DNA of 14,147 nt, taken from NCBI GenBank assembly GCA_001898095.1, contig MKSH01000025.1:3934-18080 (forward strand), given 5' to 3'. Made by a program: the position numbers and the translations under genes. A model generated the notes under the pieces. That model searched no databases. It was not told where the DNA came from and saw only the letters and a program-made list of their open reading frames with translations. Below are positions 1-5,274 of the stretch, piece after piece (within the stretch, counting starts at the first letter, position 1; each line of letters opens with the position of its first letter). This stretch comes from Solirubrobacterales bacterium 70-9. Its GTDB lineage: Bacteria > Actinomycetota > Thermoleophilia > Solirubrobacterales > 70-9.

Positions 1-176
1 TTGGAGCCGGAGCCGCCGTGCTTGTGGTGCGGCTTCGAGGTCACGTCGGCGACCGCTTCGCCGGCGCCCCCTCGTTGCGAGCGCACCGAGCCGCCGCCGA
101 TGTAGGAGGTCGCGGCGACGACGCAGGCGGCCAGGCCGAGCACCACCACGAGAACGATCGCGCCGGTGCGCTTCAT
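1..176 (-). CDS. Partial exported or membrane-anchored protein, N-terminus only
   Basis: The minus strand reads an open frame from an ATG at 176 to the left edge of the window (58 codons, no stop). It begins MKRTGAIVLVVVLGLAACVV, a short basic start followed by a hydrophobic segment of about 17 residues. This looks like a signal peptide or a single N-terminal TM anchor. The following sequence is Gly/Ser-rich and ends in a His/Lys cluster (KPHHKHGGSGS). The LAAC at residues 15-18 resembles a lipobox but is followed by hydrophobic VVAA, so lipidation is uncertain. The rest of the protein lies outside the window and no function can be assigned. There is no SD. A -10-like TACCTA lies 4 nt upstream, in the 102-bp region shared with the divergent gene at 279. 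Confidence 0.6.
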   Translation of the reverse strand, partial: MKRTGAIVLVVVLGLAACVVAATSYIGGGSVRSQRGGAGEAVADVTSKPHHKHGGSGS

Positions 177-266
177 CGCATAGGTATCGCACCGCCGCAG
201 GACAGCCTCGCGCGCCGGTCGCGATCCTGCAGCGCCGCGACGCGGCGGCCGGCGTTCGCCGACCCA

Positions 267-272
267 TAGGAT
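267..272 (+). promoter_or_regulatory. -10-like hexamer, leaderless-type promoter of the gene at 279
   Basis: TAGGAT (pattern TAnnnT) ends 6 nt before the ATG at 279 and no SD is present. Transcription would start at or next to the start codon, giving a leaderless mRNA. No convincing -35 is seen. Confidence 0.45.
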
Positions 273-278
273 CGCGGC

Positions 279-446
279 ATGCGTCGCAGCATCGCCATCG
301 CTGTCGCGCTCGTCCTCATCGTGGTCGGCCTCCTCGGCTTCGCGACCGGCGCTTTCGTCGGCGTCGGCTGCGTCGTTCTCGTGCTCGCCTGCCTCCTGCT
401 GGCGGTCATGCTGGGCATCGGACCGAGCGAAGACGACAAAAAATAG
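279..446 (+). CDS. Small two-TM membrane protein (55 aa), unknown function
   Basis: The ATG at 279 opens a 55-codon frame ending at TAG 444-446. The product is almost entirely two hydrophobic segments, about residues 4-21 and 25-46, joined by a short Gly/Ala/Thr turn. The tail is short and charged, ending SEDDKK. The N-terminus (MRR) is positive, so a hairpin with both ends in the cytoplasm is likely. I recognise no family; similar tiny membrane proteins are common and mostly uncharacterised in actinobacteria. Support for a real gene is the clean hydrophobic pattern, the charged tail, and a TAGGAT hexamer 6 nt before the start. The antisense reading frame across it looks non-coding. Confidence 0.6.
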   Translation: MRRSIAIAVALVLIVVGLLGFATGAFVGVGCVVLVLACLLLAVMLGIGPSEDDKK

Positions 447-501
447 CGATTACCGCAAGTTTCACCGAACAAACGTCAGTTAAAGATTCCTTCCCAGCGG
501 G

Positions 502-507
502 TAGAGT
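502..507 (+). promoter_or_regulatory. -10-like hexamer, leaderless-type promoter of the gene at 516
   Basis: TAGAGT lies 8 nt before the ATG at 516, in an AT-richer stretch (about 450-505) that stands out from the GC-rich surroundings. There is no SD between the hexamer and the start, which fits a leaderless transcript. Confidence 0.45.
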
Positions 508-515
508 CCCCGCCA

Positions 516-749
516 ATGCGGAGCTATGTCGTAGCCGCGTGGGAGCGGCGTCGTCACCGAGAACGTGAGTTGCACGAGGTCACCGCGGAAACCGCGGAAC
601 ATGCCATCGTCGCGATCGCGTCTGCGCGGCCACTCGAGCAGCAGCCGGGGATCTACGAAGCCTGGCCCGCCGAGGCGCCCGAGCTGAACCTGCGCATCAC
701 CTACGAGCACCCCCGGCGCCAACTGCGCCTCCGCCCCGACGGCCAGTAG
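516..749 (+). CDS. Hypothetical protein, 77 aa
   Basis: The frame opens at ATG 516 and ends at TAG 747-749. The product is soluble, starts with a very basic stretch (WERRRHRERELHE) and continues with an amphipathic segment (VTAETAEHAIVAIASARPLE). The C-terminal half could form strands (LNLRITYEH, RQLRLRP). The segment TAETAEHAIVAIASARP resembles the helix of small alpha/beta domains of the DUF2007 or dodecin size class, but I cannot assign a family. There is no signal peptide or TM. It sits between two other small genes on the same strand, each with its own promoter-like hexamer, so it is probably transcribed alone. Confidence rests on the promoter placement and codon bias, not on homology. 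Confidence 0.5.
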   Translation: MRSYVVAAWERRRHRERELHEVTAETAEHAIVAIASARPLEQQPGIYEAWPAEAPELNLRITYEHPRRQLRLRPDGQ

Positions 750-770
750 GCCGCCCGCCCGCCCGCGCCG

Positions 771-776
771 TACCCT
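771..776 (+). promoter_or_regulatory. -10-like hexamer, leaderless-type promoter of the gene at 783
   Basis: TACCCT sits 6 nt before the GTG at 783 and the six intervening bases contain no SD. The geometry matches that at 267-272 and 502-507. Confidence 0.42.
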
Positions 777-782
777 TCCGGT

Positions 783-1202
783 GTGGAGATCATCGACGCG
801 GACGCACGCTCCGGCGAAGATCTCGTCCAGATCGCCTTCGCCGACACGCGCGAGGAGGCGGCACTGATCCGCGGCCTCCTGCGCGAAGACGGCATCCCCA
901 GCCTCGCCAAGCAGAGCTCGATCAACGGCCCGGCCCTCGGCGCCGGCCTCCTCACCCGCAGCCCCCGCCGCATCTACGTCCGTCCCGACCACGCCGACCG
1001 CGCCCGCACCCTGCTCGGCGAGACGATGGTCGAAGACCCGCGCGAAGCCGAGATCCCCGAACCCGCGAACGCCGCCCACCTCGCCGACGCCGCCGGCCGC
1101 CCGCCCCGTGACTACTCCCTCTTCGGCGCCTACGCCCGCGCCTGGATCGTCGCCGCGCTCGTCCTCGGAGTGGCGCTGGTCGTGTTCCTGCTCCTGCACT
1201 AG
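783..1202 (+). CDS. DUF2007-like signal-transducing-type protein with C-terminal TM anchor
   Basis: This is a 139-aa protein starting at GTG 783. Residues about 15-80 have the layout of the DUF2007 family (ferredoxin-like alpha/beta fold): a strand LVQIAFADT, a helix with REEAALIRGLLREDGIPS, a loop containing SINGPALG, then RRIYVRPDHADRARTLLGE. DUF2007 domains are described as putative signal-transducing domains without a known ligand. A Pro/Glu/Ala-rich linker follows, and one TM helix near the C-terminus (about residues 122-138, AWIVAALVLGVALVVFLLLH) tail-anchors the domain with its bulk in the cytoplasm. The GTG is preferred because the hexamer TACCCT lies 6 nt upstream. The family assignment is by pattern only. 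Nothing nearby suggests its specific role. Confidence 0.7.
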   Translation: MEIIDADARSGEDLVQIAFADTREEAALIRGLLREDGIPSLAKQSSINGPALGAGLLTRSPRRIYVRPDHADRARTLLGETMVEDPREAEIPEPANAAHLADAAGRPPRDYSLFGAYARAWIVAALVLGVALVVFLLLH

Positions 1203-1232
1203 GGACCACGGCCCGCGGGTAAGGCCTTCGGT

Positions 1233-1613
1233 ATGGGACGGATACCGAGGCGCCTCGTCGTCGTGCTCACTCTCGTGGTCGCCACCGCGATCCTCGCCGG
1301 CTGTGGGGGCGGCGGATCGAGCGATCCCGAAGACGCGATCGAAGCGGCGGCCAAGCATCGCGACCAACTCGAAGGCGAATTCATGCTCGCCGAAGTCGAA
1401 CTCGACAAGGCCTATCTGGCCGAGGACGAACGCACTGCCAAGTCGAAGCCCCGGCGGGCGGCGCGGCTGATCGACGAACTCATCCACTCCGCCGAGAAGA
1501 TCGAACGCAGGTGCCGGGCCGGCACCGGGCTCGAGTCCTGCACCGAGATGGACGCGATCGAAGCGGTGGTAGGCGAAATCAAGGAAGAGGCACGGACCGG
1601 CCCCGGCGGCTGA
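1233..1613 (+). CDS. Small lipoprotein, 126 aa, unknown function
   Basis: The ATG at 1233 gives a classic lipoprotein signal peptide: basic MGRIPRR, a hydrophobic core, and the lipobox LAGC with the lipidated Cys at residue 24, followed by a Gly/Ser linker. The mature part is charged and helical, rich in Glu, Lys and Arg. It has heptad-like spacing around EAAAKHRDQLEGEFMLAEVE and ERTAKSKPRRAARLIDELIH. Two cysteines (ERRC and LESC) are close enough to form a disulfide. The protein should be anchored to the outer face of the membrane as a small helical bundle. I recognise no family. There is no clear SD; a weak hexamer TAAGGC lies 7 nt upstream. Confidence 0.7.
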   Translation: MGRIPRRLVVVLTLVVATAILAGCGGGGSSDPEDAIEAAAKHRDQLEGEFMLAEVELDKAYLAEDERTAKSKPRRAARLIDELIHSAEKIERRCRAGTGLESCTEMDAIEAVVGEIKEEARTGPGG

Positions 1614-1696
1614 CGACCGATCCAGGTCGAATTCGGGGCGCGGAGTTCGTCGTCCTGGCAGAGGCGCGCTCAGAAGCGGGCGCGCGGAGCGAGACG

Positions 1697-1702
1697 AGGA
1701 GG
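1697..1702 (+). promoter_or_regulatory. Strong ribosome binding site for the gene at 1708
   Basis: AGGAGG lies 5 nt before the ATG at 1708. It is one of the few canonical SD sequences in the left half of the window and fixes this start. The 94-bp gap before the gene (1614-1707) holds nothing else I can name. Confidence 0.7.
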
Positions 1703-1707
1703 ATCCG

Positions 1708-2310
1708 ATGGGCAAGAGCGTGTTGGACATGTCGGTGTCGTTGGACGGGTTCGTGGCCGGGCCGAACGAGACGCCGGAGAACGGGCTCGGCGACAACGGC
1801 TTGCGGCTGCACCGGTGGATCGGGTTCGGCGAGGAAGCCGATGGCGAGGTGGTTCCGGGCCGACCCGAAGGGGTGAACGGGGAGATTTGGGACGGGCTGA
1901 TGACGTCCGGGGCCGTCGTCGCCGGACGCGGGACGGTCGAACCGGCGGGCTGGTGGGACGGCGATCACCACGACGGCGTGCCGATCTTCATCCTCACTCG
2001 CAGCCGCACCCCGGAGAGCGTCGAGCAGTGGCCGCTGATCACGGTGCTCGACGATGCCGGCGAGGCGATCGGGCGGGCGAAGGAGGCGGCGGGCGACCGC
2101 GATGTCCTCGTCCACGGCGTCGGCTGCGCCGCGGCGGCACTCGAAGCGGGCGTGCTCGACGAGGTCCAGCTCCACCTGGTCCCCATCCTGCTCGGCGACG
2201 GCCGCCGCCTCTTCGAAGGGATCGACCTGGAGCGCCTGCACGAGTTCGAGGTGGCGGACGTGCGCGAGGGCCGCGGCGCCACCCACCTCCGCTACCGCGT
2301 GGTCCGCTGA
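1708..2310 (+). CDS. Dihydrofolate reductase family protein (RibD C-terminal-like fold)
   Basis: This 200-aa protein has the hallmarks of the RibD-C/DHFR-like family. Strand 1 is VLDMSVSLDGFVAGP (residues 5-19). GAVVAGRGT (68-76) holds the pyridine-nucleotide-binding turn. PIFILTRS (92-99) follows. DVLVHGVGCAAAALEAGVLDE (132-152) is the Gly-rich cofactor loop and following helix, and LVPILLGDGRRLF (157-169) is the C-terminal family signature. Relatives bind NADPH and reduce a pterin- or pyrimidine-like substrate, but most stand-alone members (YwjB/YyaP type) have no proven substrate. It lacks the deaminase domain of true RibD, so riboflavin synthesis should not be assumed. The protein is cytoplasmic with a length normal for the family. 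The next gene starts 42 bp downstream. Confidence 0.88.
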   Translation: MGKSVLDMSVSLDGFVAGPNETPENGLGDNGLRLHRWIGFGEEADGEVVPGRPEGVNGEIWDGLMTSGAVVAGRGTVEPAGWWDGDHHDGVPIFILTRSRTPESVEQWPLITVLDDAGEAIGRAKEAAGDRDVLVHGVGCAAAALEAGVLDEVQLHLVPILLGDGRRLFEGIDLERLHEFEVADVREGRGATHLRYRVVR

Positions 2311-2352
2311 GCGCGGGTCGGCCGAGTCGGGCGCCTTGGCAGACTGCGACGC

Positions 2353-2880
2353 ATGGTCGCCGCCCTTGTCCTGACCGGCGCCCCCGGAGCCGGGAAGACC
2401 TCCGCCCTGCTCGAGCTGGGGACGCGCCTGGAGATCGAAGGCGTCCAGTACGGGGCGATCGAGTCGGAGCAGCTGACGATGGGCTCGCCCGTCCTCTCCA
2501 ATGAGGAACTGATCCCACAGCTCGCCGCCGTCCTGCGGTTGCAGCGCGAGGCGGGGCGGCGGCTCTTCCTGATCGTGGCGACGATCGAAAGCGAGGCGGA
2601 CCTGCGCGGCGTGGTCGACGCGGCGCGGGCGGACAAGGTCCTCGTCGTCTGCCTGCGGGCGAGCCCCGACACCGTGGCGGCGCGGGTCGAGTCCCGCGAG
2701 CCGAACTCCTGGCCAGGCAAGGGGGCGCTGATCGAGCACGCCCGCGAGCTCGCCGTCTTGGTGCCGCAGATCGACGGGATCGACCTCGTCATCGACACCG
2801 ACGCGCAGAGCCGCGACGGGGTCGTCGAGCAGATCCTCGATGCCCTCGCCGCGCACACGCTGCTCCCTCGGACCCCCTGA
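2353..2880 (+). CDS. P-loop NTPase, small kinase-like (AAA_33/zeta-toxin-like fold)
   Basis: The 175-aa product begins with a strand and a Walker A loop, ALVLTGAPGAGKTSALLELG, with GAPGAGKT at residues 9-16. RLFLIVATIE (about 69-78) is the likely second strand, VLVVCLRASPDTVAARV (95-111) has the phosphotransferase-type strand followed by a lid-like Arg-rich region (ARVESREP), and IDLVIDTDAQS (142-152) is the terminal strand. This layout matches small nucleoside or adenylylsulfate-type kinases and AAA_33 proteins, which transfer the ATP gamma-phosphate to a small molecule. The substrate cannot be read from the sequence. The start lacks an SD; a weak CAGACT hexamer lies 7 nt upstream. The 42-bp gap after the DHFR-fold gene would also allow co-transcription. 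Confidence 0.8.
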   Translation: MVAALVLTGAPGAGKTSALLELGTRLEIEGVQYGAIESEQLTMGSPVLSNEELIPQLAAVLRLQREAGRRLFLIVATIESEADLRGVVDAARADKVLVVCLRASPDTVAARVESREPNSWPGKGALIEHARELAVLVPQIDGIDLVIDTDAQSRDGVVEQILDALAAHTLLPRTP

Positions 2881-2939
2881 AGACGCACCGGGTGGTTCCT
2901 ACCCAGCCCGGCTCTCTCCCGCGCCCGCACGGCGAATTT

Positions 2940-2980
2940 CCCCAGTACCGTCGCCGGATCGTCCACGATCCACACTGGGG
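2940..2980 (+). promoter_or_regulatory. Nested inverted repeat overlapping the SD of the gene at 2987
   Basis: The outer arms CCCCAGT (2940-2946) and ACTGGGG (2974-2980) pair perfectly. Inside is a second hairpin, GGATCG-TCCA-CGATCC (2956-2971). The right outer arm contributes GGGG to the SD GGGGAG (2977-2982), which is 4 nt from the ATG. In RNA the structure could mask the SD. A competing reading is that TACCGT (2946-2951) is the -10, in which case the left arm is not transcribed and the repeat acts as DNA. Confidence 0.4.
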
Positions 2981-2986
2981 AGTCGT

Positions 2987-3520
2987 ATGAAGACCTGGAG
3001 TGTCACGTCCCGTCGTTCGCTCGCAGTCCTGTCCGCGGCGGCGCTCTGCGCCGCCCTCCTCCTCTCGATATCGGTCGGCGACGCCGCCGGCGCGGGGACC
3101 AAATGCCCGCCGAAAAACGAGGCCGCGGGATGCACCCTCCCGGTCGAAGCCCGCTTCTACAAGAACTACGGCGGCAGCTCCGCGATCACGGTCCAGGTCA
3201 GCGAAAAGGGCTTCTCCCTCACCGTCTACGCGGTGGAGATCAAGTGCACCAAGTACGCCCCGATGCTCGGCCCCAAACAGGAGTTGGCATTCGGCCTCAG
3301 CGACAAGCGTCACCCCAAGGTCGGCAAGTCCTACACGATCAAGAAAACCGAAACCCAGGGCGGCGAAGAAGACGAAGAGCCCCAGCACTCGCAACTCGAA
3401 GCGACCCTGACCTTCAAGTCGGCAAAGCTCGTCGTGGTGAAGATTCACCTGCTGAACTCGTCAAGCAGCGAAGTGTCCTGCGACGGCAACGGCACCTACA
3501 ACGTGAAGCGCCAGAGCTGA
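2987..3520 (+). CDS. Secreted protein with signal peptide, four cysteines, unknown function
   Basis: ATG 2987 is chosen because GGGGAG lies just upstream and it opens directly into a Sec signal peptide: MKTWSVTSRRS, then a hydrophobic core rich in Ala and Leu (about residues 12-30), with likely cleavage near residue 36 (DAAGAG). A longer in-frame start at 2840 would overlap the previous gene and destroy the signal peptide. The mature protein of about 140 residues alternates beta-type segments (SAITVQVSEKGFSLTVYAVEI, LEATLTFKSAKLVVVKIHLL) and has four cysteines (KCPP, GCTL, KCTK, SCDG), suggesting two disulfides and an Ig-like or beta-sandwich fold. An acidic loop (GGEEDEEPQ) lies between strands. 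No family is recognised. It ends 28 bp from the convergent TPR gene. Confidence 0.75.
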   Translation: MKTWSVTSRRSLAVLSAAALCAALLLSISVGDAAGAGTKCPPKNEAAGCTLPVEARFYKNYGGSSAITVQVSEKGFSLTVYAVEIKCTKYAPMLGPKQELAFGLSDKRHPKVGKSYTIKKTETQGGEEDEEPQHSQLEATLTFKSAKLVVVKIHLLNSSSSEVSCDGNGTYNVKRQS

Positions 3521-3532
3521 CGATTGCGCAGT

Positions 3533-3570
3533 CCCGGGCGGGCCGACTCAGTCGCCCAGGTCCGCCCGGG
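3533..3570. terminator. Probable bidirectional terminator hairpin between convergent genes
   Basis: CCCGGGCGG (3533-3541) and CCGCCCGGG (3562-3570) are perfect 9-bp inverted arms. A smaller palindrome CGACT-C-AGTCG sits in the loop. It lies 13 bp after the stop at 3520 and covers the last codons of the convergent minus-strand gene. There is no T-tract on either side, which is usual in very GC-rich genomes but keeps confidence moderate. Confidence 0.45.
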
Positions 3571-4210
3571 TGTCTCCCGCGATCTCGCCCTGAAGGCATT
3601 CGGCGCTCTCGATATCCCGGAGTCGGGCCGGGGATTCCTCGTCGTCCCTGAGACGGGCCAACGATTCGGCCATCACCGTCAAGGCCTCGTCGTTTCTCCC
3701 CCTGCTCCAGAGGAAGCGCGCAAGCTGGCTCCAATTGCCGGACCACTGCGGCTCACGCGACAGGACCGAACGAAACAGTCTCTCGGCTTCCTCGAACTCA
3801 CCGTCGGCTGAGGCGAGCCGACCCCGCAATCCGTCGAGGTCGACCGCGAGGGCAAATTGATCGCCGCCCGACTCCTCGGCGCGAGCGACGCACTCTCTCG
3901 CCCCCTCGGCGTCGCGGGCATCCATCAGCACGTACCCCGCCTGCACCTGGATGTTCGGGTCCCGGGCGCCGACCCGCGCCGCCCTCGTGGCCTGCGCCGC
4001 CACCTCGCAGTCTGACCGCTCGGCTTGACGCAGGCCCCGCGCATGCATGAGCTGGATCTCGGCACTCTCCGGGAAGCGGCCGGCCGCGTCCCGACTGAAG
4101 GCGATGAACTCTTCGACCGTGCCTTGCAGGAGCAGCTTCCGACACCGCTCCAGCGCAGCCTGGCGCAAGCCCTGCCGCCATCCCTGGCGAATGTCGTCCC
4201 TGATCCCCAT
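3548..4210 (-). CDS. TPR-repeat protein, about 220 aa
   Basis: The product is all-helical with tetratricopeptide-type helix pairs: VEEFIAFSRDAAGRFPESAEIQLMHARGL, CEVAAQATRAARVGARDPNIQVQAGYVLMDARDAEGARECV, and the well-formed EFEEAERLFRSVLSREPQWSGNWSQLARFLWSRGRNDEALTVMAESL, the last two helices carrying the W/G/A/P pattern of TPRs. There is no signal peptide or TM, so it is probably a cytoplasmic scaffold. TPR proteins bind partner proteins; the partner is unknown. The start is GTG 4213 or ATG 4210. ATG 4210 is chosen because a GATACT hexamer ends exactly 6 nt before it. It lies 16 bp downstream of a tRNA on the same strand and ends inside the putative terminator. Confidence 0.75.
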   Translation of the reverse strand: MGIRDDIRQGWRQGLRQAALERCRKLLLQGTVEEFIAFSRDAAGRFPESAEIQLMHARGLRQAERSDCEVAAQATRAARVGARDPNIQVQAGYVLMDARDAEGARECVARAEESGGDQFALAVDLDGLRGRLASADGEFEEAERLFRSVLSREPQWSGNWSQLARFLWSRGRNDEALTVMAESLARLRDDEESPARLRDIESAECLQGEIAGDTRADLGD

Positions 4211-4216
4211 CACGGC

Positions 4217-4222
4217 AGTATC
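4217..4222 (-). promoter_or_regulatory. -10-like hexamer for the TPR gene, just after the tRNA
   Basis: On the minus strand GATACT ends 6 nt before ATG 4210 and there is no SD. The hexamer falls in the short gap between the tRNA 3' end and the TPR gene, so any -35 contacts would lie inside the tRNA gene. Confidence 0.38.
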
Positions 4223-4226
4223 GACA

Positions 4227-4300
4227 TGGGGCGGGCTGGACTCGAACCAGCGACCAAGGGATTATGAGTCCCGTGCTCTGACCAACTGAGCTACCGCCCC
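4227..4300 (-). tRNA. tRNA with CAT anticodon (elongator Met, or Ile2)
   Basis: The minus strand folds as a full cloverleaf. The acceptor arms GGGGCGG (5') and CCGCCCC (3') pair perfectly. The D-arm is GCTC...GAGC. The anticodon loop is CTCATAA with CAT at 4264-4266. The T-arm is GCTGG-TTCGAGT-CCAGC. The discriminator is A (4227) and CCA is not encoded. The first anticodon-stem pair is C27-U43, a mismatch. CAT is read as Met unless the C34 is lysidinylated to give Ile2. The T-arm and variable region (TGGTCGCTGGTTC) resemble known Ile2 tRNAs, so identity stays open. It is clearly not the initiator, since that would need three G-C pairs in the anticodon stem and an unpaired position 1. Confidence 0.93.
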
Positions 4301-4311
4301 GGGCCTCCTGT

Positions 4312-4323
4312 CCGGCGCGCCGG
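4312..4323. repeat. 12-bp perfect palindrome between lipoprotein gene and tRNA
   Basis: CCGGCGCGCCGG sits directly after the stop codon of the minus-strand lipoprotein gene and 11 bp before the tRNA 5' end. As RNA it could form only a 4-bp stem with a CGCG loop. It may be a weak terminator, a processing site, or chance in GC-rich DNA. Confidence 0.3.
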
Positions 4324-4905
4324 TTACTTCACCTTGGCGCAGGGTTCGAAGGCGCCACGGAGTATGCCTTCGCGGACCTTGTCCGTGCCGTTTCGGAGTT
4401 CGACCAGGAAGCGGTCGGGGAAGGCTTCGAAGGTGCGCTTGATGCAGGCGACCGCCTTCGGGCTGAGGCCGTTGGCTTCGGCGAGGCCGACCATCTCGGG
4501 GACGATGGAGGCGGTGCGGAGGAGCTCGAATTCCTTGCTCGAGGCATTCGGGTCGATGATCGGGCGGCCGGACTTTTCGCAGGCCGGGCCCGCCTTGCCG
4601 ATGATCCGGGTCGCCTTCGCTTCGCGCTCGGCTTCGGGCAGGTCGGCGAGGCCTTCGGCTTCTTTTGGGGTGAGCAGGCCTTCGACCTTGGCGACGACGC
4701 AGTGGGTGTACCAGCCCTGGTAGGGCAGCTGGTCGAGGATCGCTTCCAGTTCGCCGTAGACGTCCTTGACGTCGCTAGGGACCGTGACCGTGCCGCCGCC
4801 GACGGTCGCCGATTCTCCGTCCGAGCCGCCGCAGCCCGCGACGAGGACGCCGCCCGCGAGGACGGCGGCGACGAGCAGGGCGAGGCGCAGAGGGGCGGTC
4901 CGCAC
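4324..4905 (-). CDS. Lipoprotein, 193 aa, unknown function
   Basis: The GTG at 4905 gives a lipoprotein signal peptide, MRTAPLRLALLVAAVLAGGV, then LVAGC with the lipidated Cys at residue 25 and a GGSDGES linker. The mature protein is mostly helical and has four further cysteines (THC, PAC, VAC and EPC near the C-terminus), enough for two disulfides. The stretch around KVEGLLTPKEAEGLADLPEAEREAKAT and the later LVELRNGTDKVREGILRGAFEPC suggest a compact helical domain exposed outside the membrane. I recognise no family. It starts 3 nt after the stop of the HPt gene, so it is the third gene of the operon that begins with the thioredoxin-like lipoprotein. The tRNA lies 23 bp beyond its stop. Confidence 0.78.
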   Translation of the reverse strand: MRTAPLRLALLVAAVLAGGVLVAGCGGSDGESATVGGGTVTVPSDVKDVYGELEAILDQLPYQGWYTHCVVAKVEGLLTPKEAEGLADLPEAEREAKATRIIGKAGPACEKSGRPIIDPNASSKEFELLRTASIVPEMVGLAEANGLSPKAVACIKRTFEAFPDRFLVELRNGTDKVREGILRGAFEPCAKVK

Positions 4906-4908
4906 GCG

Positions 4909-5274
4909 CTAGGCGCTGAACAGCTGAGCGAGGCTGCGGCCGACGTCGGGCGGCTCTTCCTCGCCCTTGGCCGCCGCCGCGGCACCCTCGGCGAGCGCCT
5001 TCGCGGCGTCGGCGATCTGGTGGTCGCGGCCACCGCGGATCGTGCCGGTCTTCTTCGCTTCGGCGAGGTCGGACTCCATCAGCCCGGCGAGCTCCGCCAG
5101 CCGGCGCAGCCCCACCACCCCGGCGGTGCCGCGCAGCGCGTGCGCTTCGGCCCGCATCGTCTCGAAGTCCGTGGTCGCCGTCGCCAGCCCCGCCGAGATC
5201 ACGTCGCAACGGCGCCGCGCCTCCTGGGCGAAGGAATCGAGCAGTTCCTCCTCGGAAGCAGTTTTGTCGCTCAT
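4909..5274 (-). CDS. Stand-alone HPt (histidine phosphotransfer) domain protein
   Basis: The 121-aa protein carries an HPt signature, AEAHALRGTAGVVGLRRLAELA (residues 42-63, split here only for length: the phospho-accepting His is residue 45 and the H-x-L-(K/R)-G pattern is intact). Flanking helices (LLDSFAQEARRRCDVISAGLA before, LAELAGLMESDLAEAKK after) complete a four-helix bundle. HPt domains relay phosphate between histidine kinases and response regulators, in the cytoplasm. No kinase or receiver domain is encoded nearby, so it is an orphan here. The start ATG overlaps the stop of the upstream gene in an ATGA arrangement (5271-5274), indicating translational coupling; a longer in-frame start would lie inside that gene. 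The C-terminus is a low-complexity Ala/Lys/Glu stretch ending SLAQLFSA. Confidence 0.82.
   Translation of the reverse strand: MSDKTASEEELLDSFAQEARRRCDVISAGLATATTDFETMRAEAHALRGTAGVVGLRRLAELAGLMESDLAEAKKTGTIRGGRDHQIADAAKALAEGAAAAAKGEEEPPDVGRSLAQLFSA

Noticed and set aside
480..1796. A 438-codon minus-strand frame
   Set aside because: It runs antisense across four independently supported plus-strand genes, including a lipoprotein with a clear lipobox and the start of the DHFR-fold protein. Its sequence is low complexity.
1579..2856. A 425-codon minus-strand frame
   Set aside because: It is antisense to the DHFR-fold and P-loop genes, both of which have intact family motifs in the plus frame.
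2840..2986. Upstream extension of the secreted protein from 2840
   Set aside because: It would overlap the P-loop gene and place the signal peptide internally. ATG 2987 has an SD and starts the signal peptide directly.
4025..4289. Short plus-strand frames reading RAGLEPATKGL or GLDSNQRPRDYESRALTN
   Set aside because: These are translations of the antisense of the tRNA, a well-known source of spurious hypothetical proteins.
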